A stretch of 64,000 nt of DNA from Pseudomonadota bacterium (GTDB lineage Bacteria > Pseudomonadota > Gammaproteobacteria > Acidiferrobacterales > Acidiferrobacteraceae), in assembly GCA_021784755.1 (NCBI GenBank), contig JAJYHM010000072.1:1-64000 (forward strand). The letters run 5' to 3'. This document shows positions 28,896-39,500 of this stretch, in pieces. The number at the start of each line of letters is the position of its first letter. Position 1 is the stretch's first letter. A model generated the notes under the pieces. The model was not told the DNA's origin. It ran no database searches and saw only the letters and a list, made by a program, of their open reading frames with translations. Made by a program: the position numbers and the translations under genes.

Positions 28896-30281
28896 ATGAT
28901 TCGTATCTTCAGGCATTATCTGCCCAAGGGTCTCCTGATTCTTGGCCTTTCCGAGACATTGGTTCTGTGGGGTGCGCTTTATCTCGGCGCGCAGGTTCGC
29001 TACGGTGAGCTCGCCGAGCGGACGCATTTGAGTGCGACGTCTGGCAAGGCACTTCTGTTCGTTCTCGTGATGATGACCGTCATGACCGCGCTTGGTCTCT
29101 ACCAGCGCGAACTGAAGGAGGGTCAGTGGGGTTACTTCCCGCGCTTGGTCGTAAGCCTCTCCCTGGGCTTCCTCGTGTGCTGTGTCCTGTTGCCGGTGCT
29201 CCCCTCGCTTGTCCTGCCACCCGCCGTGCTTGCCTCTGTGGTGCTCGTGGCCTTGTGCGGGACAATGCTTACCCGAATCCTCTATTTGGCGGTGGCCAAC
29301 CATACGGCCATCAACCGCCAGGTTCTCGTGCTGGGTACGGGTCGCCGGGCGCGCGCCGTCCATGCTCTTGCCAAAGGGGGGGCCGGGCGGCCCGGGTTTC
29401 AGATCGTGGGGTTCGTTCCGTGCGGCGAGCACGAGGATATGGATGGTCCACTGGTCTTGCGCGGCGGCCAGTCCATAGCAACCATCGCCAGGAACAATCG
29501 TGTCACGGAGATCGTAGTCGGGAGCCGCGACCGTAGGCTCACACTGCCGGTCAATGAGTTGCTCGAGTGCAAGCTCGCAGGGACACGCGTCATGGATCTC
29601 ACCACCTTCTTTGAGCGCGAGAGTGGGCGCATCGAGCTTGAGTCGCTCAATACGAGCTGGCTCGTTTTTGCTGATGGCTTTGAGCAAGGCCTCTTCAAGG
29701 CGTGGGTAAAGCGCGCCTTTGACATGGCAGTGAGCGCGGTCCTGCTCCTTGTGTGCATGCCCATCATGGTGATCACGGCGATCCTGATCAAGATCGAGGA
29801 CCATGGTCCGGTGTTTTATCGGCAGGATCGCGTGGGGCAGGGGGGGCACGTTTTCTCCCTGCTCAAGTTCCGCAGTATGCGCGTCAACGCTGAGAAAGAT
29901 GGGGCACCGCAGTGGGCCCGCCAGAACGACGCCCGCGTGACGCGGCTTGGGGCATTCATACGCAAGGCCCGGATCGACGAACTGCCCCAGGCCTTCAATG
30001 TCCTGCGTGGAGATATGAGCTTCGTGGGGCCACGCCCCGAGCGCCCGTTCTTCGTGGACCAACTTAGGCGGGACATTCCCTACTACGGCTATCGCCACGC
30101 CATAAAACCCGGCATCACGGGTTGGGCCCAGGTGCGCTATCCCTATGGCGCGTCCGTCGAAGACGCCATAGAGAAGCTCAAGTATGACCTCTATTACGTA
30201 AAAAACAACACGCTGTTTCTGGACCTGATTATTCTTTTTCAGACGGTTCAGGTCGTTATCTTTCAAGACGGCGCACGCTAG
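28896..30281 (+). CDS. EPS-priming sugar transferase (bacterial sugar transferase, EpsB/PEP-CTERM-associated type)
   Basis: C-terminal KRAFDMAVSAVLLLVCMPIMVITAILIKIEDHGPVFYRQDRVGQGGHVFSLLKFRSM...FVGPRPERPFFV; N-terminal TM region. Confidence 0.93.
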   Translation: MIRIFRHYLPKGLLILGLSETLVLWGALYLGAQVRYGELAERTHLSATSGKALLFVLVMMTVMTALGLYQRELKEGQWGYFPRLVVSLSLGFLVCCVLLPVLPSLVLPPAVLASVVLVALCGTMLTRILYLAVANHTAINRQVLVLGTGRRARAVHALAKGGAGRPGFQIVGFVPCGEHEDMDGPLVLRGGQSIATIARNNRVTEIVVGSRDRRLTLPVNELLECKLAGTRVMDLTTFFERESGRIELESLNTSWLVFADGFEQGLFKAWVKRAFDMAVSAVLLLVCMPIMVITAILIKIEDHGPVFYRQDRVGQGGHVFSLLKFRSMRVNAEKDGAPQWARQNDARVTRLGAFIRKARIDELPQAFNVLRGDMSFVGPRPERPFFVDQLRRDIPYYGYRHAIKPGITGWAQVRYPYGASVEDAIEKLKYDLYYVKNNTLFLDLIILFQTVQVVIFQDGAR

Positions 30282-30378
30282 TAAACCGTAAGTATCACGG
30301 GTGGACCTTGGTCGGATATAAGGGATGAGCCCGTAGCGATAATGTTGAGTTGCTCTTACAAGGAACAGGCACCCAAGG

Positions 30379-31014
30379 ATGGAACAGATGAAGCTAAAGT
30401 TATTAGTCGCCACTTTCGCGCTGGCCGGGTTAAGCGCTTGCGCGCAGACCCCGATGGCCACGGGCGGTGGGGCGCCGCGCGCGGCCACGCTCGCTCGCGC
30501 CACCATTCCCCATTACCGTCTGGCCGTAGCAGACATCATCGAGATCTCCGTTTGGCATAACAAGCGTTTGTCCGAGACCGTTCCTGTGCGGCCGGATGGT
30601 CGCATATCTATGCCGCTGATCGGTGCGGTACCCGTGGCCGGACATACCGCATCCAATGTCGCGCAGACGATCAAGTCCAAGCTCGCGTACTACGTCCGGG
30701 ACCCGCAGGTGACGGTGATTGTGAAGCGCGTCGTTCAGGACAGCTACGAGGACATGGTGCGCGTCACGGGGGCCGTTCAGCATCCCGCGTCGCTCCATTA
30801 CGAGCCGGGCATGACGGTGCTCGATGCGGTATTGGATGCCGGCGGTATCAACTCCTTCGCAGCGGCCAATGACACCGAGATCCATCGGGTTGTTGGCCAT
30901 TCCGAGCGCGTCATTCACGTAAATCTCGGCAACATACTGAGCGAGGGGCGGCTCGGCACCAACTACCGTCTGCGCCCGGGGGATATCGTCACGGTCCCTG
31001 AGCGCCTCCTCTAA
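30379..31014 (+). CDS. Polysaccharide export outer-membrane protein (Wza-like, SLBB)
   Basis: Lipoprotein-like LSACAQ; YRLAVADIIEISVWHNKRLSETVPVRPDGRISMPLIGAV; SLBB-like GAVQHPASLHYEPGMTVLDAVLDAGG. Confidence 0.93.
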   Translation: MEQMKLKLLVATFALAGLSACAQTPMATGGGAPRAATLARATIPHYRLAVADIIEISVWHNKRLSETVPVRPDGRISMPLIGAVPVAGHTASNVAQTIKSKLAYYVRDPQVTVIVKRVVQDSYEDMVRVTGAVQHPASLHYEPGMTVLDAVLDAGGINSFAAANDTEIHRVVGHSERVIHVNLGNILSEGRLGTNYRLRPGDIVTVPERLL

Positions 31015-31043
31015 GTCATCCGCATCTGAAATAAGGACAACGT

Positions 31044-32573
31044 ATGAGACTGACATTCGAGCAAAACGCTCAGATTCTCGGCAAGGAGGCGTTCTCGCAC
31101 CGCCGCTTCGTTGCCGGAACATTCATCGCGGTGACGGCGCTCGCGACCGTGGCGGGGTTGTTGTGGCCCAGGACCTATCAGTCCACATCGCTCATTCTCG
31201 TCAACAATAAACGCCTCATAACGCCGCTTATCAAAGGTGCCGCTTATCAGCCGGATGTGGGGCAGCAGCGGGCCAAGATCGCGCAAGATCTCATAACGAG
31301 CCACGAAGTCCTCATGCCCGCCCTGGCTAAGGCGGGCCTGTTCAACAAATCCATGTCACCGCGCAAGAAGGCCGTGATCCTGAAGAGCATGCGCGGCCAA
31401 GCATCGGTCATGGACCTTGGCAAGAATCTCATAAGTGTCTCGTTCAAGGATTCTGACCCCGCGCGTGCCCACCGTGTAACTGCGGCAGTCGTTGCCCAGT
31501 TCATCGCGCAAGACCAAACGGCGGCTCTGAACCAGTCGCAAGGGGCCTACACTTTCCTGAACAATGAGGTCGCCTTGTATCGCCATAGGCTGGCGAGCGA
31601 GGCCGCCGAGATCAAGAAGTTGAAAGCGAACACCATGGAGGCCAACCATACGTTTGCACGCTACGAGCGGCGGCGCATTGCCCATTTGCGCATGGCCTAC
31701 GACAAGAGTCGTATCGAGCTCAAGGAAGATCAAGGGCGGGTGCGTGTTTTGGAACAGGAGCTCACAGGCCAGGGCCATAGCAACTCGATTCTCGCCCAAG
31801 AGGGTGTCGACCGCTCGCGGCTCATCGCGGACGAGGCTCAGCTGCAGAAGCTGAGACTCTACTACCGACGCACCTATCCAGGCATCCGGGCCCTGAACTC
31901 CGAGATCGCAGGCTTGCGCACGAAGCTTGTGCGTCTTACGGCGCGCGAGAAGGCCTTGCACCCTGGCCAGCAGTCGTTCGCCTTCGCTGTGGGTTCGGGA
32001 CAGTTCTTCCGCAAGTTGGAGCACGACCTGGACCAAACTCAGACCCGGGTCGCCACACTGCAGGCGGAGACCGCCGAGTCACAGGCTTTGTTGCAGACGC
32101 AGTTGAAGGCCCTGCATAACGCCCAAGGCTCATCCGCGGTATCCACGCTCTTGCGCAACTACGAGGTGAACCAGAAAACGCTGGACGGTCTCCTGAAACG
32201 CCGTGAACAGGCTCGTGTGTCTTTGAACCTAGACGAGGCCCGGCAGGCGCTTTCGTTCCGGGTCTACCAGCCGGCCACGCGACCCGTTAACGCCATAGGG
32301 CCGCCGTTCGCCCTCTTCGTGATCGGTGGCATCGTTCTTGGTCTTCTGCTCCCGTTCGGTCTGCTCTACGGCCGCAACCAGATGGATGCACGGGTCCGCG
32401 CTGAGGCCGTTATTCCGGAGACCCTAAACCTGCCACTACTCGCCGTCGTGCCGCATCTCTATGCGCCCACCGAAGCGCTATCGGCCCGACGTAGTGTTCA
32501 TTGGCTCGGCGTCCTCGTATTTAGCGTCCTTTTTATCGCAGTCAGTATCGTCCTTTCAGGTAGAACACTATGA
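31044..32573 (+). CDS. Chain-length determinant protein (Wzz/GNVR-like)
   Basis: N- and C-terminal TM segments with long coiled-coil; gene context. Confidence 0.88.
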   Translation: MRLTFEQNAQILGKEAFSHRRFVAGTFIAVTALATVAGLLWPRTYQSTSLILVNNKRLITPLIKGAAYQPDVGQQRAKIAQDLITSHEVLMPALAKAGLFNKSMSPRKKAVILKSMRGQASVMDLGKNLISVSFKDSDPARAHRVTAAVVAQFIAQDQTAALNQSQGAYTFLNNEVALYRHRLASEAAEIKKLKANTMEANHTFARYERRRIAHLRMAYDKSRIELKEDQGRVRVLEQELTGQGHSNSILAQEGVDRSRLIADEAQLQKLRLYYRRTYPGIRALNSEIAGLRTKLVRLTAREKALHPGQQSFAFAVGSGQFFRKLEHDLDQTQTRVATLQAETAESQALLQTQLKALHNAQGSSAVSTLLRNYEVNQKTLDGLLKRREQARVSLNLDEARQALSFRVYQPATRPVNAIGPPFALFVIGGIVLGLLLPFGLLYGRNQMDARVRAEAVIPETLNLPLLAVVPHLYAPTEALSARRSVHWLGVLVFSVLFIAVSIVLSGRTL

Positions 32574-33409
32574 GCAAAGTCGAAAAAGCGTTGCAAAAGG
32601 CCCGGGCCATGGACGAACTCGCCCAGCCGGTGCCCACCGTCGCCTCGGTCGCCGCGCAGGAAAAGCCGCTTGTACTAGGTGGCAAGGAATTGTCGGCCTA
32701 CACGACACAGATCCCCAGGATGACCCAGAAGTTTCAGATGGAGAAATCCGATCTGAATGAGGCCAAGATCATCTACCAAGACATGGAGGACACCCGAGTG
32801 GTGGAATCGTTCCGGCACATGCGGACCCACATCTTGCAGAACGCAGGTCCCAAGAACTGTGTGATCCTTGTGGCCTCCGTCGTCCCAGATGGCGGTGCGA
32901 GCTTCGTGGCGCTGAATCTGGCCGCTTCGTTCGCGTTCGACGAGACCAAGACGGCGCTTTTGATCGATTGTCGGTTGCGCGATCCGCAACAAGATCGCCT
33001 TGTCGCGGGCGACATTCATTATGGATTGACAGATTACCTTGAGGCCGAGGACGTCGACGTGGGCCAAATCATCCACGAGGGCGGGCTGCCGCGTTTCCGA
33101 CTGATTCCGGCAGGCCGTCGGAGTGATGCCGGGACTGAGCACCTCGACTCGCGGCGTATGCGGGATCTCATTAGTCACTTGCGGGATCGCTATCCTGATC
33201 GCTACATCGTGCTCGACGCGGCATCGCCTGCCGAGTCCGCGGACGCGGCTGTGCTTGCGGAGATTGCGGACTTTGTTCTGCTTGTCGTGCCCTACGGGAA
33301 GGCGACAGAATCGCAGATCTGGGGCGCTGCCAAGGGAATCGACGAGCAGAAGTTTCTCGGTGTCGTGTTTAACGACGAGCCGCAGCCACGTCGCATCATC
33401 TGGAATTAA
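32570..33409 (+). CDS. BY-kinase/CpsD-like P-loop protein with degenerate Walker A
   Basis: MSKVEKALQKARAMD...ESFRHMRTHIL...VILVASVVPDGGASFVALNLAASFAFDETKTALLIDCRLRDP: Walker A position reads PDGGASF (no Lys). Confidence 0.85.
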   Translation: MSKVEKALQKARAMDELAQPVPTVASVAAQEKPLVLGGKELSAYTTQIPRMTQKFQMEKSDLNEAKIIYQDMEDTRVVESFRHMRTHILQNAGPKNCVILVASVVPDGGASFVALNLAASFAFDETKTALLIDCRLRDPQQDRLVAGDIHYGLTDYLEAEDVDVGQIIHEGGLPRFRLIPAGRRSDAGTEHLDSRRMRDLISHLRDRYPDRYIVLDAASPAESADAAVLAEIADFVLLVVPYGKATESQIWGAAKGIDEQKFLGVVFNDEPQPRRIIWN

Positions 33410-33413
33410 GAGC

Positions 33414-34805
33414 GTGCGTAAAATCAATCGATCGGCCCGCATCGCCAGGATGCTGGGCATGGGGTCCTGCGCCCTTATGGTTCTGTCCGTGAGGGCTGAG
33501 GCAGCCCATATCGAATATGGGCTCGGGTACAACGGGATCTATACGAACAACATCTTTAGGTCGCCGACGTATAAGAAAAACGAGTACATCAATCTTTTTC
33601 GTGGACTGTTTTCCTATCAAAAACATGGTAGACGTCTCGATACGCATTTGGATTTGGAGGCGATAGGGCGGGTATTCACCCTGGGGAGGTACCAAAACGA
33701 TGTCCTTTTTGGGGTGAACTCCCTCACCCATTACATCGTCGTGCCGAAGGCGTTCAGCTTGTCGGAAAGGGACATATTCACGCAGGCGCCAATCGACCCG
33801 CGCTTCGTGATGGCGCCGACGAACCTGCAGAACACGAATGCCTTCTCGGCGGGCCCCAATTTCTCGTGGTATGTGAACCCGATTGACGCGTTCAAGATCG
33901 ATCTGCGCTACAGGAATTTCTATTACCAGAAAGAGCCATCGACTATCCCGCCGACCTACTCGACCAGCAATTATCGCTGGGTGGCAGAGACCCGCTTCGT
34001 GCACGCCTTTTCGCGTCGCACCAAGGCGTCCATAAACTACGTGCCCGAGGTAGTGCGCTACCAAAATACCCTGGTGAACCCGGATTATAGGCGCCAGGAT
34101 GTTTTCCTGGGGGTGGATACGCGCCTTGGAGATCTCGGGCTTACGGCGCAGGGTGGGCGCACGCGTATTGAGCAGACGGGACAGCCGCAAGCCTTGCAGG
34201 GGACCTTGGCGCGCATCGCCCTCACCGATTCACTGGGGCCGCGGTCCAGGGTTACGGCCTCGGCGGACCGGAGTTATGGAGACGCTGGGCGCTATTCGCT
34301 TCTGGAGGCGCCGGCACAGAATCTCATCCTGCCGGTGGCCATCAACCCAGGGCAGATCATAGGCGGCGGCCTCTACTATGGGCGCATGGCGAATCTCGCC
34401 TATGAGTACCGACGCCCCTATGGGGTCGACCGGATCAGCGCATTCTGGCAGCACCTTCACTACTTGACGGCGACCTTGAGCCAACAACTCGAAGGCGGTG
34501 TGTTCAATCTCGGTTACGATTTTTCGGACCGTCTTACGGACTCGATATTTGGTGACTACGTCAAGATTCACTATTTCAACTTCAATGCGGATACGCGTGA
34601 CTTCGGTGGTGGCATGCGCGTGCGCTATCGCCTATCGCCGGATCTCAGTGTGAGCCTTGAGGGTATGTATGACCGCGGTATCAGTACGGATCCCGTGTTG
34701 TCGTACAACGAGTGGAGGGCGATCGTGGGCATATCGTATATGACCAACCCAAGCCGCATGCGGACGGATCCATTCGTCCACTACACAAACGCCATTTTCT
34801 ACTAG
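33414..34805 (+). CDS. Outer-membrane beta-barrel protein of the EPS locus (XrtA/PEP-CTERM-locus type)
   Basis: Signal-like N-terminus, beta-rich repeats, C-terminal HYTNAIFY; GTG at 33414 in frame with ORF 33123. Confidence 0.8.
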   Translation: MRKINRSARIARMLGMGSCALMVLSVRAEAAHIEYGLGYNGIYTNNIFRSPTYKKNEYINLFRGLFSYQKHGRRLDTHLDLEAIGRVFTLGRYQNDVLFGVNSLTHYIVVPKAFSLSERDIFTQAPIDPRFVMAPTNLQNTNAFSAGPNFSWYVNPIDAFKIDLRYRNFYYQKEPSTIPPTYSTSNYRWVAETRFVHAFSRRTKASINYVPEVVRYQNTLVNPDYRRQDVFLGVDTRLGDLGLTAQGGRTRIEQTGQPQALQGTLARIALTDSLGPRSRVTASADRSYGDAGRYSLLEAPAQNLILPVAINPGQIIGGGLYYGRMANLAYEYRRPYGVDRISAFWQHLHYLTATLSQQLEGGVFNLGYDFSDRLTDSIFGDYVKIHYFNFNADTRDFGGGMRVRYRLSPDLSVSLEGMYDRGISTDPVLSYNEWRAIVGISYMTNPSRMRTDPFVHYTNAIFY

Positions 34806-34807
34806 CC

Positions 34808-35890
34808 ATGTATCTCGACCACTTTCACCTGAAAGAGCATCCGTTCCAAATCACACCGGATTCGGACTTCCTATATATGAGCGCGGCGCACTCGCGGGCC
34901 AAAGCTTATATGGACTACAGTATTCGTAATCGCGATGGATTCGTCATCATAACGGGCGAGGTGGGGGCCGGTAAGACGACGCTCATACGCAAGCTCTTGT
35001 CGGAGTTCGACGACAGCGTGTTGGTGGCGAAGATATTCCAGACCCAGCTGGACGAGACGCAATTCCTCCAGGCGGTACTCGTGGAGTTTGGCCTGAACCC
35101 CTTCAACGCCGGCAAGGTCGAGCTCATGGATATGTTGTCGTCCTTTCTGGTCGAGAGCTTTCTTAAACGAAAGCAGCTCATCCTCATCGTGGATGAGGCC
35201 CAGAACCTGAATCGGCGGGTATTGGAGGAGATTCGGATGCTCTCGGGTCTCGAGACCGAAAAACAGAAGATCCTGCACGTCATCCTGGTGGGCCAACCCG
35301 AACTCAACGAAACGCTGGATGCGCCAGGTCTTGAGCAATTGACCCAAAGGGTGCGCCTGCGATTCCATATCGCCGCGCTCACCGAGGCGGAATCCGCCGA
35401 CTACATCTACCACAGATTGCGCGTGGCAGGCGCGGTAGATCCGGAGGCGCTTTTCGCGCGCGAGGCCATACCGCCTATCTACGAGTACACAGGTGGTATA
35501 CCGCGTCTTATTAACACCTTGTGTGACACGGCACTCACCTGCGCCTTCGCGGACGATAGTCAATGCGTGAGCGAAGAGACAGTTAAGTCGGCCATTTTGG
35601 AGCTGCAGTGGAAGCCTTTCAATGCGCGGTCGCGTCAGAGTCTGCGACCATCGCCCTCGCCATTCGGCGACGCGGAGTCGGTGAACCATCGCGATATCGG
35701 GGATCTGGCGCGCGCGGTGGCCGCCATGGAACCGCGGCTAGACGGGATTGAATCTCTGTTGAAGAGCATGGTGACGGTTCTTCAGGCGCGCAATCGCATA
35801 TCCGTGCGCGTAAGTCAGAGCCAGATCACGCAGTTTTTGCAGCAAATCAGCGCAGAGATTGGAAAGCTTCAGACCAACCACGACGCCTAG
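34808..35890 (+). CDS. EPS-locus AAA ATPase (ExeA-like, XrtA-associated type)
   Basis: MYLDHFHLKEHPFQITPDSDFLYMS; GEVGAGKTTLIRKLL; LILIVDEAQNL; GGIPRLINTLCD. Confidence 0.92.
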   Translation: MYLDHFHLKEHPFQITPDSDFLYMSAAHSRAKAYMDYSIRNRDGFVIITGEVGAGKTTLIRKLLSEFDDSVLVAKIFQTQLDETQFLQAVLVEFGLNPFNAGKVELMDMLSSFLVESFLKRKQLILIVDEAQNLNRRVLEEIRMLSGLETEKQKILHVILVGQPELNETLDAPGLEQLTQRVRLRFHIAALTEAESADYIYHRLRVAGAVDPEALFAREAIPPIYEYTGGIPRLINTLCDTALTCAFADDSQCVSEETVKSAILELQWKPFNARSRQSLRPSPSPFGDAESVNHRDIGDLARAVAAMEPRLDGIESLLKSMVTVLQARNRISVRVSQSQITQFLQQISAEIGKLQTNHDA

Positions 35891-35901
35891 AGGGACCACC
35901 T

Positions 35902-37875
35902 ATGTGCGGAATCGCGGGAATAGTCGCTTTTTCAGGAGGCAAGCCGCCTGCGGCGCGGGAGGTCGAGGCGATGGTGGCGCGCATCCACCATCGCGGACCG
36001 GACGGGCGGGGATGTTATGTGGATGGCCACTGCTGCTTGGGGCATGCGCGGCTCAGTATTATCGATTTGGCCGGCGGTACTCAACCTTTGGCAAACGAGG
36101 ACCGCAGCGTATGGGTGACCTTCAATGGAGAGATATTCAACTATATCGAGCTTAGGAGGTTTCTCAAAAAGCGCGGGCACGCGTTTTCCACGCAAAGCGA
36201 TACGGAGGTCATCGTGCACCTCTACGAGGAGTACGGTGAAGATTTTGCGCGCCACCTAAATGGCCAGTTTGCGATCGCTTTGTGGGACGTAAGACGGAGG
36301 AAGTTGGTGCTGGCGCGAGATCGGGTCGGGATACGGCCGCTTTTTTTCCACAAAGCGCGTGACCGGGTCTATTTCGGGTCTGAGGTGAAGGCCCTTTTTT
36401 CCTGCCCGGAGATCCCGCGGAATTTGGATTGGCGGGGTGTTGCACGGGTTTTCACGTATTGGGGGGCGCCCGCGCCTGGCACTGTCTTTGCGGGTATCGA
36501 GAGCGTCGCCCCTGGATCTATCGTCACCTTCGCCGAGGACGGCCACCGGGAGCAGCGCCAGTACTGGGATTGGGAGTTTCCGGACCGTGGAAACCGCGAT
36601 GCACGGGAATTTGGGGAATGCCTCGGCGGATTGGATGAAGCCCTGCGAGCGGCGGTGACGCGCCAGGTGCGGTCAGACGTGCCTGTAGGCGCCTATATAA
36701 GTGGCGGGATCGATTCGGCGATGATCGTGTCTTATATGGCGGGCATCCTGGAGGGGCCCCTGCCCACTTTTTCTCTGCGCTTTGCCGATCAGGAGTTTGA
36801 TGAGGGCACCTACCAGAAGGCGGTGGCGTGCTGCTTCGGCACACGGCATACCGAGATCACGGTAAGCAGAGCGGATATCGGCCAGGCATTTGCCCGCGCC
36901 GTGTGGCACGCCGAAAGCCCCATCCTGCGAACGGCGCCTGTGCCGATGATGTTGTTGTCGCAGCGGGTGCGCGAGGCAGGGATCAAAGTCATCTTGACGG
37001 GTGAAGGGGCAGACGAGGTGCTCGCCGGCTACGACATCTTTCGCGAGGCCCGCGTGCGCCGCTTCTGGGCGCGTCATCCCACTTCACGCATGCGCCCGGC
37101 GCTCCTTGGGCGTCTCTATCCCTATTTGAACGCGAACCCCACGGCATCCCAGGCTTACGCTCAAAAGTTCTTTGGGCAGGATCTCGATTCCGCGGAACAT
37201 CCCGGCTTCGGGCATTGGCCGCGCTGGCAGACCACCCAGCGGGCCCTGCAATTCCTGCACCCAGACCTTCGCGTCGAGGTCGGCTTTGACTACAAGTCGG
37301 AAGGTGGGCCGCGTTTACCAACTCGCCATGAGTCCTGGGACAAACTGTGCGTCGACCAGTATGTCGAGGCGCACACGCTTTTATCGGGCTATCTCTTGAG
37401 TTCACAGGGCGACCGGGTGGCTCTTGCCAACAGTGTAGAGACGCGCGTGCCATTCCTGGACAACAAGGTGATTGAGTACGCGAACGGTCTGCCGGCGCGC
37501 TACAAGCTTATGGGCCTCAAGGAGAAATACATTCTGAAGCGCTTGGGTCGCGGGCGCATACCGGACGCCGTGTGTGATAGGCCGAAGCAGCCCTATAGGG
37601 CCCCGGACAGCGCGAGCTTCTTTCATCGCGGTGTGCCTGACGAAGGTGTGGCGCGGGCATTTGAAAAAAGGCGACTGCTAGAAGTCGGATATTTCGATGT
37701 TGAGGCTGCTGGTAAGCTCTTTGATAAGTGCCGTCGTGGCAGGGCAATAGGGTTTGCGGACAACATGGCATTTGTCGGAATCTATTCGACCATGCTTCTC
37801 CACGAGCAATTCGTGGAACGCGACGGATCGGAACATTGTGCGACGGATGTGTTGCCCAAGGTTGTGGCCGGTTGA
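35902..37875 (+). CDS. Asparagine synthase-like amidotransferase (XrtA-locus type)
   Basis: MCGIAGIVAFSGG...HRGPDGRG (Ntn amidotransferase), SGGIDSAMI (PP-loop). Confidence 0.93.
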   Translation: MCGIAGIVAFSGGKPPAAREVEAMVARIHHRGPDGRGCYVDGHCCLGHARLSIIDLAGGTQPLANEDRSVWVTFNGEIFNYIELRRFLKKRGHAFSTQSDTEVIVHLYEEYGEDFARHLNGQFAIALWDVRRRKLVLARDRVGIRPLFFHKARDRVYFGSEVKALFSCPEIPRNLDWRGVARVFTYWGAPAPGTVFAGIESVAPGSIVTFAEDGHREQRQYWDWEFPDRGNRDAREFGECLGGLDEALRAAVTRQVRSDVPVGAYISGGIDSAMIVSYMAGILEGPLPTFSLRFADQEFDEGTYQKAVACCFGTRHTEITVSRADIGQAFARAVWHAESPILRTAPVPMMLLSQRVREAGIKVILTGEGADEVLAGYDIFREARVRRFWARHPTSRMRPALLGRLYPYLNANPTASQAYAQKFFGQDLDSAEHPGFGHWPRWQTTQRALQFLHPDLRVEVGFDYKSEGGPRLPTRHESWDKLCVDQYVEAHTLLSGYLLSSQGDRVALANSVETRVPFLDNKVIEYANGLPARYKLMGLKEKYILKRLGRGRIPDAVCDRPKQPYRAPDSASFFHRGVPDEGVARAFEKRRLLEVGYFDVEAAGKLFDKCRRGRAIGFADNMAFVGIYSTMLLHEQFVERDGSEHCATDVLPKVVAG

Positions 37876-37889
37876 TGAGGGGAGTGGGA

Positions 37890-39500
37890 ATGCTTTTGCA
37901 GGATGCGTTCTTAGAATGGGCTGCCGAGCACCCAGACGCCGAGGCCTTGGTGTGCGCAGGCGAACGACTCAGTTATCGTGATATCGACGAGCGCAGCGAC
38001 GCCCTGGCGGCGACCTTGATCGCGCGGGGCGTAGTCCGGGGCGACCGCGTCGTTGTGTTCATGGACAACTCCTGCGCGGCCGTGATCGCGATCTACGCGG
38101 CCTTGAAGGCCGGAGCGGCGATGGTGCCGGTGAATCCGCTCACCAAGTCCGAAAAGCTGGCCTTCATCCTTGAGGATGCGCAGGCCAAGGCTTTTTTAAG
38201 CGATCACCATCTTTGGCCGGCGTATGGTTTGGCTCTGCAGACCTATACGCCGTCTGTGATCATCGTCAATGGTGCCGACGACCGTGATCGGCAGTGGGGG
38301 GCAGTCGCCTGGGCTGTGGCGACGGCATCCGCGGTCTGCCCAGCGGTGCCCATTATCGATCAGGATCTTGCCGCCATCATCTACACGTCGGGCTCCACGG
38401 GCTCACCCAAGGGGGTGATGCTTACGCACTTGAATATGGTGAGCGCCGCGCGTTCAGTATCGTCTTACCTTGGCCTGATCGCCTCCGACCGCATTCTCTG
38501 TTGCCTGCCATTGGCCTTTGACTACGGTCTCTATCAGGTCCTTATGGGGTTGACGGTAGGGGCCTGCGTGGTCCTCGAGCGATCCTTCGCCTTTCCGGCG
38601 GCGGTTGTGAAGGTGGTTGCGGAGGAGCGCGTGACGGTGTTTCCGGGCGTGCCCACGGCCTTCTCGATATTGTTGAACCACGAAGGCATCCTCGATGCGC
38701 ACGATTGTTCGCATGTGCGCATCATAACCAACACAGCCGCGAGCCTTCCACCTAGGCATATCGAGCGACTGAAAGCCCGGTTCCCACAGGCGCGGATATT
38801 CTCTATGTACGGTTTGACAGAATGTAAGCGGGTGACCTACCTGCCACCGGAGGAGTTAGAGCGGCGGCCCACGAGTGTCGGTCGCGGCATGCCCAATGAA
38901 GAGGTTTACCTCGTCGATCCCGAAGGGCACAGGCTGCCGCCCGGTTCGGTCGGCGAGCTTGTGGTCCGCGGGAGTCACGTTATGCGCGGTTACTGGCGAC
39001 GGCCCGAGGAAACCGCGCAACGTCTGAAGCCCGGTCTTTACCTGGGGGAGATGGTCCTGTACTCAGGGGATATATTCCGTATGGATGCGGACGGCTACCT
39101 GTATTTCGTTGGGCGCTCGGATGACATCATAAAAAGCCGTGGCGAGAAAGTGAGCCCCAAGGAGATCGAGAACGTTCTGTACGGCATACCGGCGATTTTG
39201 GAGGCGGCGGTCATCGGCGTGGACGATGAAGTCCTAGGCCAGGCTGTCCATGCCTTCGTCGTCGTCGATGCCAAAGCCGCGATCACGGATCGGGATGTCG
39301 TGCGGCATTGCAACGAACACCTAGAGAGTTACATGGTTCCGAGGGTCGTTCACATCGTGTCGGCGTTGCCTAAGACGGACACGGGGAAGATACGAAAGAC
39401 GGGTCTTGCCTCGCTGGCCCGCGAAAGAATAGGTGAAGCGACGAACGGCATGGCAGGCCTAAAGCAACCCCTTAAGGAAGAGCGGGAGTACATTCGATGA
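37890..39500 (+). CDS. Acyl-CoA ligase / AMP-dependent synthetase (exosortase-A-locus type)
   Basis: AAIIYTSGSTGSPKGVMLTH; YGLTECKRVTYLPPEE; YSGDIFRMDADGYLYFVGRSDDIIKSRGEKVSPKEIE. Confidence 0.93.
   Translation: MLLQDAFLEWAAEHPDAEALVCAGERLSYRDIDERSDALAATLIARGVVRGDRVVVFMDNSCAAVIAIYAALKAGAAMVPVNPLTKSEKLAFILEDAQAKAFLSDHHLWPAYGLALQTYTPSVIIVNGADDRDRQWGAVAWAVATASAVCPAVPIIDQDLAAIIYTSGSTGSPKGVMLTHLNMVSAARSVSSYLGLIASDRILCCLPLAFDYGLYQVLMGLTVGACVVLERSFAFPAAVVKVVAEERVTVFPGVPTAFSILLNHEGILDAHDCSHVRIITNTAASLPPRHIERLKARFPQARIFSMYGLTECKRVTYLPPEELERRPTSVGRGMPNEEVYLVDPEGHRLPPGSVGELVVRGSHVMRGYWRRPEETAQRLKPGLYLGEMVLYSGDIFRMDADGYLYFVGRSDDIIKSRGEKVSPKEIENVLYGIPAILEAAVIGVDDEVLGQAVHAFVVVDAKAAITDRDVVRHCNEHLESYMVPRVVHIVSALPKTDTGKIRKTGLASLARERIGEATNGMAGLKQPLKEEREYIR

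Noticed and set aside
28881-30506. 541-aa minus-strand ORF
   Set aside because: Antisense to the well-supported sugar transferase gene; His/Glu-rich shadow sequence without domain logic.
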